Under the pieces are notes generated by a model. That model had not been told where the DNA came from, searched no databases, and saw nothing but the letters and a program-made list of their open reading frames with translations. Positions 8,101 to 14,653 of a DNA stretch of 26,121 bases are shown here, piece by piece (positions within the stretch are counted from its first letter, which is position 1; every line of letters begins with the position of its first letter). The stretch is from CAZXEU01 sp964639665. Its GTDB lineage: Bacteria > Bacteroidota > Rhodothermia > Rhodothermales > Bin80. Position numbers and translations under genes: made by a program. Location of the stretch: assembly GCA_964639665.1 (NCBI GenBank), contig CAZXEU010000028.1, positions 1 to 26,121 of the forward strand, in the 5' to 3' direction.

Positions 8101-8193
8101 GAACATCGAATAGACGCCAATGCCCGCCACGATTACGGTGCATGCCAGCACGGCAACCCAGTTGCGGAGGGAGAATTCGACAAGTCGGTGCAT
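5116..8193 (-). CDS. czcA: Heavy-metal efflux RND transporter, CzcA type
   Basis: This 1025-residue inner-membrane proton-driven pump takes divalent metal from periplasm or cytoplasm and passes it through CzcB and CzcC to the outside. TM1 is at about 12-30, followed by the periplasmic porter block FRLPIDAVPDVTPNQV (31-46). TM2-TM6 start near 341. TM4 contains DFGLIVDGSIVMVEN, giving D395, D401 and E408, which line up with the Asp-Asp-Glu triad essential in CzcA. Copper/silver CusA pumps lack this triad, so Zn/Co/Cd-type substrates are more likely. A second porter domain and TM7-TM12 follow, ending RRKEVTAT. Length is normal. Its ATG lies 7 bases after the czcB stop with AGG between, so the two genes are translationally coupled. 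Confidence 0.95.
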   Translation of the reverse strand: MHRLVEFSLRNWVAVLACTVIVAGIGVYSMFRLPIDAVPDVTPNQVTVLTQSPGLGPVEVEQYVTFPVESAMSGLPGITNIRSISRFGLSSVYIYFEEGLDIYFVRRLVMERLPEAREMIPEGYGTPTMGPISTGLGEIYQFEVRGEDYAPMELRSILDWEVALRLQSVPGVVEVNSYGGELKTYEIQLDPDRLVSYNVSLEMIIGALQENNANAGGAYIERAQEQYVIRGEGLVTTIEDIEHIVVMTSEDGTPIYMRNLGTVALAPMVRQGAVTRDGRGEIVTGVVMMLLGENPRVVTARIEEQLSQIEASLPEGVTIETYYNRSDLVRRTVRTVQKNLVEGGLLVIAVLLLFLGSLRGGLMVAIVIPLSMLCAFTGMVQAGLTGNLMSLGAIDFGLIVDGSIVMVENIMRRLDRARDGQIRSSVISWAGREVARPVFFAVLIIIIVYLPILALQGIEGKMFRPMALTVIFALIASLILALTLMPVLSMLLFKKRVRHKTPVVVAWLAKKYRPLLESTLAHPHRSGLIAAAFFAASLVLVPFMGGEFLPKLNEGAIAVQAWRLPSVSLSESVHSTTLVEEVLLEFPEVITVVSRTGQAEIPTDPMGVETSDIYAILIDKSEWETAHSKDELVEQMDAALEQRVPGNIFSYSQPIELRMQEMIAGVRSDLAVTIYGPELGELRRLGQEVQSVVADIRGAVDVKAEQTSGLPFLRVRIDRDRAGRYGINAAEVLQVIETLGGTTVGEVLEGQARYPLRVRFTEEARQEIEQIANLRIPASDGAMIPLSQIAEIWTEEGPAQISREQIQRRLSVEANVRGRDLGSFAADVQSAVADSVQLPPGYSLAYGGQFEHMNRAGRRLAVVVPIALLLIFFLLYMAFGEITPALLIYVNIPLAATGGILALFLRGLPFSISAGVGFIALFGVAVLNGVVMVSYFTDSRKKGATALEAAREGAERRMRPVLMTALVASLGFLPMALATSAGAEVQRPLATVVIGGLITSTLLTLFVLPSLYAWLEGRRKEVTAT

Positions 8194-8200
8194 GACCTGC

Positions 8201-9502
8201 CTAGTGCGAGTGACCGATCCGTCCGAGCAGAGACTCCGTCTTCAGATAGAAGCTTCCTTCCGCTACGATTTCTTCGCCGTTATGCAGGTCGCCGGACAAT
8301 CCCACCATGCCCGCAGCCACCGATCCAAGCGTAACGTCACGGCGCGCAAAGGTGTCAGACGAGGTTCGGACAAACACCACCGGCTGCCCGTCTATGTGCT
8401 GTACGGCTTCGATGGGCGCCGCAAGAGATGAAATAGCGTCTATCGAGGGAATAGTCACGGAGGCGAACATTCCGATCTTCAGCGCGGCGTCCGGATTGGG
8501 AACTTCGCACCTGACGTGCGCTGCCCGTGTAGTGAGTTCGATCGTGTCGGATACATACGTGCTGCGACCCCTGAATACACGGTCGGGATAAGCGTCCACG
8601 CGAATTGCCACTTCCGCCTCGGCCGGAAGCCGACCAATGTCATAGGCATACACGTCAGCAAGCACCCACACCGTGGAGATGTCGGTGATGGTCAACAGCT
8701 CCCGGTCAGGCGAAACGAGATCGCCGAGCGCCACGGAATACTCGGTCACCACCCCGTCGAACGGAGACCGGATCACATTCAGCGAAAAATCGTGACCCGG
8801 ATGGGTCGCCGGTGCGGCCTCATCAGCAGCACTAAACGAGACCAAATCCCGGATTTCATCCTCAGACAGCCCGAAACGCCGTAGGCGCTCCTCGATCCTT
8901 TCTGCCTCTGCACGAGCACTCAGCCGGGCCGCCCGCGCGTTTTCAAGTTCAGCAAGCCGCAAATCGAGCGTGGCCTCGGCAATAGCCTCCAGCTCAATCA
9001 ATCGCTGCGCCCTTTGGTAGCTGCGCTCACGCACGTCCACGGTAACATCAGCCTCTCCAAGCGCGGCCACCGCGCTGCGATACTCGCCTACGTGGTCTCC
9101 CAGCGCCACATTGTCATACTCCACCAGCGGCTGCCCCGCGCGCACTCGGTCGCCCAGGTTAACGTAAATGTGCCGAATCACGCCTTCGGCCAGCGGACGC
9201 AAATGTACCTGTCTAGAAGGAACCGCATTGATGACCCCCGTCACCTCAAGTGGCACCGGGTGCTCCACATGCTCAAGTGTATAGTAGGTCAGGCCCGCGT
9301 TCTGCTGGGCCTCTACAGAAATCTCCAGGCCATCCACTGCACTGGCTTCTACTTCCGCCTCCGCCTCGTGCGCGTGATCGCTCTCGGATTCGCTGTGCCC
9401 ACCACAGGCCGAAGCCATCATGGCGAGGAATATCATGCTCAACCAAAGGTGCCACTGGCAAAATTCAGGCGCCACCTTTACCGCTTTAGACCTCGCCAAC
9501 AT
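8201..9502 (-). CDS. czcB: RND efflux periplasmic adaptor (membrane fusion) lipoprotein, CzcB type
   Basis: The protein (433 residues from the ATG at 9502) links CzcA to the outer-membrane channel. Its N-terminus has a hydrophobic helix ending in a lipobox (MASAC, Cys33), so it is probably a lipoprotein. A His/Glu-rich stretch (GGHSESESDHAHE) follows at once. A barrel-sandwich half motif is seen in LRPLAEGVIRHIYVNLGDRVRAGQPL. A long helical hairpin (about 130-225) is followed by the second lipoyl half (VIRSPFDGVVTEYSVALGDLV) and beta-barrel and membrane-proximal domains, ending in GHSH. GGGAG lies nine bases before the ATG; a GTG immediately before it (9505) is also in frame. czcA follows directly. 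Histidines at both ends suggest metal capture, as proposed for other metal adaptors. Confidence 0.92.
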   Translation of the reverse strand: MLARSKAVKVAPEFCQWHLWLSMIFLAMMASACGGHSESESDHAHEAEAEVEASAVDGLEISVEAQQNAGLTYYTLEHVEHPVPLEVTGVINAVPSRQVHLRPLAEGVIRHIYVNLGDRVRAGQPLVEYDNVALGDHVGEYRSAVAALGEADVTVDVRERSYQRAQRLIELEAIAEATLDLRLAELENARAARLSARAEAERIEERLRRFGLSEDEIRDLVSFSAADEAAPATHPGHDFSLNVIRSPFDGVVTEYSVALGDLVSPDRELLTITDISTVWVLADVYAYDIGRLPAEAEVAIRVDAYPDRVFRGRSTYVSDTIELTTRAAHVRCEVPNPDAALKIGMFASVTIPSIDAISSLAAPIEAVQHIDGQPVVFVRTSSDTFARRDVTLGSVAAGMVGLSGDLHNGEEIVAEGSFYLKTESLLGRIGHSH

Positions 9503-9508
9503 CACACC

Positions 9509-9622
9509 CTAGCTCCCGGATACTGTGCGGCGCATGATTGGAAATCGCCCTGCATTCCAGCGTGCTATTGATTCGCCCGCCGTGCCGAACAAGAAAGCAG
9601 AACCGCCAACAATTCCAAGCAT
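9509..9622 (-). CDS. Possible 37-residue small protein ahead of czcB
   Basis: The minus strand has ATG at 9622 with GGGAAG just upstream, and a frame encoding a short hydrophobic stretch (MLGIVGGSAFLFGTAG) then a basic tail (SIARWNAGRFPIMRRTVSGS). It stops at TAG 9509-9511, six bases before the czcB ATG and inside its ribosome-binding region. This fits a small membrane protein or leader translationally coupled to czcB. The frame is open for a further ~16 codons upstream without a standard start. I recognise no family, and a chance ORF is quite possible. Confidence 0.25.
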   Translation of the reverse strand: MLGIVGGSAFLFGTAGESIARWNAGRFPIMRRTVSGS

Positions 9623-10376
9623 CCCGCTTCCCAGCTTAAAGCCGATTGCAGATACCGCCGTGAGGGTAGATCATTGAAATGTCCGCAGGCCAAGGTCCAG
9701 TCGATCTATGCTCGTGGGCCCCGCACCCAACCTCGCGCCCTTTGCCAAGATAGTAAAGCACGGCTTAGCGATTTGCAGTTCCCGCTTTCCACGGTGATTG
9801 GCACTGATAGCCGCCGTATTCAAACTGTCCGAACCAAAGCGAACCGAAGGATTGTTTGGTCCTCATGAAGGAAAGTCCTGGCGACCTAGCTTGCGTACCC
9901 GTTTGCCAACGGTTGAATGCCATGCATTCAAATACGCAGGACAATCGATTCGGAGAACCCGTGACAACACGTGGCATCGACATCGTGCCACCTCAGCTAC
10001 ATGCGCATCATCCGTCAAGAAGGTGGCCCTCTCGCGGACGGACCATCCGGTAGAGCCTTGCCGCACGGGGGCGCCCCGGCCCGAAAGTGAGCTGCGGCTG
10101 TAAAGGCGCGACGGCGCGAGTGCCGCGACCGAATGCGGAATCGTGGCAAGGCCAGGACGCCTGCAACGAAGCTCCGTGCCGGTTCCACCCTTTTGCCATG
10201 CTCGGGACACCGCGCCAAGTTCCGGATGATTTCGCGGGCACGACCAGATCATCATCGCCGCGACACCCTGGAATCGCCTGGGACAGTAACGGGTCCGGAC
10301 CTTAGATTCTGATTGTTGTTCAAGCCGGGGCAACGGCGGACAGCCTCGCGGTCATTTTCGGAAAGGGAGCTTGGTC
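9623..10376. other. Long divergent spacer between the czcB and czcC transcription units; no gene supported
   Basis: About 750 bases separate the possible small ORF from the czcC start. Several overlapping short frames exist (up to 156 codons on the minus strand at 9863-10333), but they are Arg/Ser/Pro-rich, lack recognisable motifs and look like random frames of GC-rich DNA. Short GC-rich palindromes such as ggggcgcccc occur near 10070. I found no recognisable metal riboswitch and no regulator gene. The region must hold divergent promoters and may hold a decayed gene. Confidence 0.4.
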
Positions 10377-11837
10377 ATGGTAACAAGTACAGGCATAACC
10401 TGGCGACACGTATTTCGCGCGTCGCTTCGCACGACGCATTCAAGTAATCCGCCGGCAAGACTGGCAAGGATGCCGTCCTCTTGGTTTGCGCGCTCACATC
10501 GCCGGCCCGACTGGAACGCAACAAACGCCAGGATCTGGGTCAATGTGTTTCTGGTGTTGGTCGTGTTATGCCAGCTGACCGTTGCATCCGGATGGGGTCA
10601 GCAGGTGGAGCTTCCCCGCGAGCTTTCCTTCGCTGATGCGCTGCAGATTGCGGAAGCGTCAAACCCCGCCTTCATCGCTGCTCAAAACCAGATAGACATT
10701 GCCGTGGCCGATGCGCGTGCGTCAACTCGCCGCAGCAACCCCGTTCTATCAGTCGAGGGAGAAGAGTATGCCGCCTTCGAGTCCGCGTTGCCCGACTTTT
10801 GGGACGAACAGGCACTGATTGTCAGACTTGATCAGGAGATCGAAACGGCTGGCCAGCGGCAGTTTCGCAAACGAGCCTACCGCAGTCTCGTAGAGGAGAC
10901 CCGATCCCTTGAGTCCGAGACCCGAAGACAGCTTTTCCTGCAGGTCGGCAGGGCCTATTTCGGACTGGCCCTCGCACATGCCAATCTCGACGCGGCGCGA
11001 GAAATGGTCCGGGACCTCGACCAGGTCATCGCGCTTACCGAATCTCGCGTGAGTGCGGGAGAATCTGCGGGGATGGACCTTCGCCGCCTTCGAGTGGAGC
11101 GCTTGCACTTCATGGACGAGTTGTTGGCAGCCGAACTGGACATGTCTGCGGCGCAGGTAGCGCTTCTGAGTCAGCTCGGGATGCCCGATGGCACGCTTGA
11201 TCCGGAATCGCTCGATCCACTGGACTCGCCGCCGCTGTTTGGCCCGGACGGAGGCGCAATTGCGTCGCGATTCGGCGTAATAGCAAGCACTGAAGCCCTT
11301 CTGGCTTACGCGCTGGAATCAAGACCGGACTTGCAGGCCAGCCTCCATGCGCGCGAGCGCGCGCAATCTGAAGTATCGCTTCAGCGGAGAATGCAAGTCC
11401 CCGACATCGGCATCGGCGTTGGATACCGCCGCGATTTTGGACACGGCGGCATGGACTTCGCCGTAGAACTCCCGATTCCGCTGTTCGGCAATATCAATCC
11501 CGGTGGTCTTCAGAGAGCAATCGCGGAGCGCCGGCGCGCCGAAGTGCAAGAGCTGGATACCAGGCTCACCATAGCGGCCGAGCTGCGGATGGCCGCTGAG
11601 GCAGTAAACATCGGCGCTCAACGCGTGGCCCAGATGGCGGAGCAATTCGAGAGCACTGTTGGTGAGCTCAGTGCCGCTGTCCAGGCTTCATACGAATTGG
11701 GAGAGACCGCTCTCATCGACTTCCTTGACGTTCAACGTGAACTCGCCGCCACGCGCCAGGTACGCAATCGGGCATTGTTCGAATTGCGCGTAAGCTTGCT
11801 TGACCTCGCCGGTGCGCTGGGACTGCCTCCCGTCTGA
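10377..11837 (+). CDS. czcC: Outer-membrane efflux channel (TolC/CzcC family)
   Basis: This 486-residue outer-membrane channel is the third part of the CzcCBA pump. GGGAG seven bases before the ATG at 10377 supports this start; a TTG at 10371 also opens the frame. The N-terminus is odd: about 50 polar, basic residues precede the hydrophobic signal core (WVNVFLVLVVLCQLTVASG). An internal ATG at 10470 would give a more ordinary, though still long, signal peptide. Two outer-membrane-efflux repeats follow: LSFADALQIAEASNPAFIAA opens the first, and ALLAYALESRPDLQAS opens the second. Helical coiled stretches (ETRSLESETRRQLFLQVGRAYF; QVRNRALFELRVSLLDLAGA) and beta strands are in the family order. 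It is transcribed away from czcBA, unlike the common czcCBA order. Confidence 0.9.
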   Translation: MVTSTGITWRHVFRASLRTTHSSNPPARLARMPSSWFARSHRRPDWNATNARIWVNVFLVLVVLCQLTVASGWGQQVELPRELSFADALQIAEASNPAFIAAQNQIDIAVADARASTRRSNPVLSVEGEEYAAFESALPDFWDEQALIVRLDQEIETAGQRQFRKRAYRSLVEETRSLESETRRQLFLQVGRAYFGLALAHANLDAAREMVRDLDQVIALTESRVSAGESAGMDLRRLRVERLHFMDELLAAELDMSAAQVALLSQLGMPDGTLDPESLDPLDSPPLFGPDGGAIASRFGVIASTEALLAYALESRPDLQASLHARERAQSEVSLQRRMQVPDIGIGVGYRRDFGHGGMDFAVELPIPLFGNINPGGLQRAIAERRRAEVQELDTRLTIAAELRMAAEAVNIGAQRVAQMAEQFESTVGELSAAVQASYELGETALIDFLDVQRELAATRQVRNRALFELRVSLLDLAGALGLPPV

Positions 11838-12157
11838 TGCCACTGGCGCGAAGCTTGCCCGAAGGATTGCAAAGGACATTCATACCTTGTCCGGTAGCCG
11901 GCGGCGGTCGCTGAGGGAGATGCCTTGGCGTACGGCCGGTTCCTGCCAGCACGTGCCGCAATTGCGCACTCGTATCCGGCGTCAACAAGGCTGCCCGCTA
12001 ACCTTTCAATCCGATCCTCTGCTCCGCAGGGAGGGATCGGAGCATAGTCCCGGTACGCCGGCCAACCCCATTGAGCACTTCAGGTAGCCGTTTCTGACCG
12101 GCGGAAACGGAATCGTCAACGCTCCTGTTCTATCCGCACCAGAATAGGTCCGCCAGC
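11838..12157. other. 320-bp intergenic region between czcC and ribD with a hairpin; no gene seen
   Basis: The main structure is an 8-bp perfect inverted repeat tccgatcc/ggatcgga at 12010-12017 and 12034-12041, with a small inner stem (ctgc/gcag). No T-run follows. The conserved blocks of the FMN (RFN) riboswitch expected before riboflavin genes are not visible. Short frames here lack motifs. Confidence 0.45.
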
Positions 12158-13288
12158 TTGTCTAATCCGAACCTGCAGCAGCCATCCCACTCGCACTGGA
12201 TGCGCCAGTGTCTGTCGCTTGCCAGACGCGGGCAAGGTACCGTCCATCCGAATCCCCTGGTCGGAGCCGTAATCGTCCGCGAGGACGGATCACTGCTGGG
12301 CGAGGGATGGCACGCAGAATATGGCGGTCCGCACGCCGAGGTACATGCGATAGCCGATGCCATCGGGCGCCACGGTGCCGCGGCGCTGAAGGACTCCACC
12401 CTGTACTGCAATCTGGAACCCTGCAACCATTTCGGACGGACGCCGCCGTGTACGGAAGAGATCCTGAAAAAGGGCATCGCGCGCGTTGTCATAGGATGTG
12501 CCGACCCGAATTCCAGGGCGGCAGGAGGCATGGCCCGTCTTCGCAGGCATGGAGTGGAAGTTACGCTTGGCGTAGAGGAAGGCCGCTGCCGTCGCCTGAA
12601 CGAGGCATTCCTGCACAGCATGGCTACAGGAAGACCTCTGGTCAGCCTAAAGATCGCCCAAACGCTTGATGGCCGCGCAGCAGCAGCCGACGGCACCTCC
12701 AAGTGGATCACCGGAACGAAAGCGCGTAGCCTTGTACACGCGTGGCGAGCCAGGAGCGACGGCGTCCTCGTAGGGGCCGGTACAGCGAAGCGGGATGACC
12801 CGTCACTGACCGTACGGCATGTTGCGGGGAAGAATCCGCGGCGATACGTACTGGACCGCGCCGGTTCTCTCCGCGCCAGTCTGAAGCTCTTTACCGACAG
12901 CCACGCGCACCTTACTACAGCTGTGGTAGGCGGAGGGGCGCGTCCGCTGTACGCTCCCTCTCTCGAAGCAGCAGGAGGCAGTATCCTGCAGATCACAGAG
13001 CACAAAGGGCACCTGGACCTGGCGGCACTGCTGGACAGGCTAGCTGCCGCTGACGGGCTTCAATCACTTCTGATAGAAGCGGGTCCGCGCCTTGCGACTG
13101 CACTGCTCGGCGCCGACCTGGTCGATCGTCTATACGCCTTTGTGGCTCCGTCAATTCTGGGATCGGGCCTACCGACCATAACTGACCTGGGTATCGGAAC
13201 ACTGGGCGGTGCCCTGAACTTCGTGGAACACAGCTGGGAACCCATTGGCCGCGATTGCCTTTTTGTTGGCAATCTGCGGCAGGCCTGA
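12158..13288 (+). CDS. ribD: Bifunctional diaminohydroxyphosphoribosylaminopyrimidine deaminase / 5-amino-6-(5-phosphoribosylamino)uracil reductase
   Basis: This 376-residue cytosolic enzyme carries out the second and third steps of riboflavin synthesis, deaminating and then NADPH-reducing the pyrimidine intermediate from GTP. The N-terminal deaminase domain (about 14-155) has SPNP-like VHPNPLVGAVIV (29-40), the zinc/catalytic HAE (59-61) and PCNHFGRTPPC (88-98). The reductase domain (about 160-375) begins with RPLVSLKIAQTLDGRAA and includes GTKARSLVHAWRARSDGVLVGAGTAKRDDPSLTVR. Length is typical. The frame opens with TTG at 12158. An ATG at 12200 (residue 15) would also keep all motifs and match many RibD starts, so the true start is uncertain. 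ribE follows 27 bases downstream, so the two are an operon. Confidence 0.93.
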   Translation: MSNPNLQQPSHSHWMRQCLSLARRGQGTVHPNPLVGAVIVREDGSLLGEGWHAEYGGPHAEVHAIADAIGRHGAAALKDSTLYCNLEPCNHFGRTPPCTEEILKKGIARVVIGCADPNSRAAGGMARLRRHGVEVTLGVEEGRCRRLNEAFLHSMATGRPLVSLKIAQTLDGRAAAADGTSKWITGTKARSLVHAWRARSDGVLVGAGTAKRDDPSLTVRHVAGKNPRRYVLDRAGSLRASLKLFTDSHAHLTTAVVGGGARPLYAPSLEAAGGSILQITEHKGHLDLAALLDRLAAADGLQSLLIEAGPRLATALLGADLVDRLYAFVAPSILGSGLPTITDLGIGTLGGALNFVEHSWEPIGRDCLFVGNLRQA

Positions 13289-13315
13289 CAAGACCACCAA
13301 CATCAGCAATCTGGA

Positions 13316-13918
13316 TTGTTCACGGGAATCGTAGAAGCAGTAGGGCGAATCTCACGTGCCTGTGCGGAGGGCGAGGCGAGAAGGATCCGCATCGGGACAG
13401 ATCTGGCGGCCGAGCTTGTGATTGGCCAAAGCATCGCAGTAAACGGGGTTTGCCTGAGCGTGCTGTCAGCGGCAGAGCAGGAATTCGAGGTACTGGCTGT
13501 CGAGGAAACGCTAAGGAAGTCCACGCTGGATGCGCTGCAGGCCGGAACACCCGTTAATCTCGAACGGGCCATGCGCCTGCGCGACCGCCTGGACGGCCAT
13601 CTGGTCCTTGGACACGTGGACACGACCGCGCCCGTCAGCCGGCTCCCGTCCCCCCGCGGCTCGCGGCTCTACCGCGTGCAGCTGGGTGAAGCGCAAATGC
13701 CGTATGTCATTCCCACCGGCTCGATCGCCCTGGACGGCATCAGCCTCACCGTTGCCCGTCTGGACGATTCGGGCATTGCCGTATCCATAATCCCGCACAC
13801 GTACGAGCATACGGCCTGCTCAACATGGGCGGCCGACCGGCATGTGAATGTGGAGTTTGACGCCGTGGGCAAGTATGTTGCCCGCCATATGGAACGGTCC
13901 GGGACCCTATTCCATTGA
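13316..13918 (+). CDS. ribE: Riboflavin synthase, alpha chain
   Basis: This 200-residue cytosolic trimer-forming enzyme converts two 6,7-dimethyl-8-ribityllumazine molecules into riboflavin and the diamino-uracil intermediate. The sequence is two lumazine-binding repeats. The first opens with MFTGIVEAVG and contains AVNGVCLSV. The second starts near GHLVLGHVDTTA (about 95) and contains ALDGISLTVARL, with a C-terminal helix (NVEFDAVGKYVARHME). MFTGIVE is nearly invariant at the N-terminus of this family and here begins exactly at a TTG codon (13316), so TTG initiation is strongly supported. It follows ribD after 27 bases. The last 12 bases overlap the 3' end of the convergent secreted-protein gene. 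Confidence 0.95.
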   Translation: MFTGIVEAVGRISRACAEGEARRIRIGTDLAAELVIGQSIAVNGVCLSVLSAAEQEFEVLAVEETLRKSTLDALQAGTPVNLERAMRLRDRLDGHLVLGHVDTTAPVSRLPSPRGSRLYRVQLGEAQMPYVIPTGSIALDGISLTVARLDDSGIAVSIIPHTYEHTACSTWAADRHVNVEFDAVGKYVARHMERSGTLFH

Positions 13919-14581
13919 CGTAACCGACAGCGATTCCACGTGGACGTTCAGCGCGTGGTTGATTCGCAGCCCCGCCATACCATCGGTCTCGACGGCAGAG
14001 CGAGCCAGTCGCGCTACCTCGTGGCCGTTGACGAAGAAGCCCACGTCTTCGCCGCCTACCTCCACGGCTAAAGTGTTCTCGACCGAACCCTCGGAGTCCG
14101 GACCGAAGGTCACAATGTTGTCACTTGCCGACCAGTCACTGATCACATTCGTGGCCTCCCCACGGCGATTCTTCACGAGGTACTCTCCTGAATTGCGCAG
14201 CAGAAAGTAGTCATACCGGATGTCGTCGCCTTCGAGGTTACTTCCGCCGAAAAACAGGCCGAAAGCCTCTCTCCTTTCTCCCGGGTCGAAGAGGTGTATT
14301 TTGGCCTCAAGGCGATACTGGCCGCTCGCTTCTGTATCCGGATGATACAGGATCGCGGCCGGTCCGGTCGTGATATGCCAGCCCGGCGTCATGTTCACGA
14401 AATAAATGTTAGCCGATTCTTGGTCATCTCCCACAACCAGGTCCTCCATGGGGCGGTCAGTGCGGACCATCCAATCGCCAGGCGTAATCAGGTTTTGGTC
14501 CTCGGGATGGTTCGGGCTGGGCTGGGCGTGGAGCGCTAGCGGCGCCGCGACGAGAATGAGAATGGCAACTATTCGGTGCAT
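13907..14581 (-). CDS. Secreted protein with predicted laminin-G/DUF1080-like beta-sandwich
   Basis: The ATG at 14581 with GGAG eight bases upstream gives a 224-residue protein. It starts with a signal peptide (MHRIVAILILVAAPLALHA, cut before Q20), so it should be periplasmic or secreted. The body is beta-rich: a GWHITTGPAAILYHP segment, then YRLEAKIHLFDP, EAFGLFFGG, YDYFLLRNSGEYLVKNR, NTLAVEVGGEDVGFFVNGHEVAR and DGMAGLRINHALNVHVESLSV. This pattern is typical of concanavalin-like domains found in 3-keto-disaccharide hydrolase (DUF1080) and laminin-G proteins. I cannot name a substrate. The open frame extends further upstream, but the signal peptide and ribosome site fix this start. Its end overlaps ribE on the other strand. 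Confidence 0.8.
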   Translation of the reverse strand: MHRIVAILILVAAPLALHAQPSPNHPEDQNLITPGDWMVRTDRPMEDLVVGDDQESANIYFVNMTPGWHITTGPAAILYHPDTEASGQYRLEAKIHLFDPGERREAFGLFFGGSNLEGDDIRYDYFLLRNSGEYLVKNRRGEATNVISDWSASDNIVTFGPDSEGSVENTLAVEVGGEDVGFFVNGHEVARLARSAVETDGMAGLRINHALNVHVESLSVTSME

Positions 14582-14653
14582 CGGGAAACTCCGGCCTTGG
14601 TGACACGTGGATGTATCGAAACGTACGAATTTCGATCGTGATCCGTCCGCCTG

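Noticed and set aside
9863..10333. 156-codon minus-strand frame in the czcB-czcC gap
   Set aside because: Composition is Arg/Ser-rich with no recognisable domain; several overlapping frames of similar quality exist in the same stretch.
11838..12157. FMN riboswitch upstream of ribD
   Set aside because: None of the conserved RFN blocks could be found; only a simple 8-bp hairpin is present.
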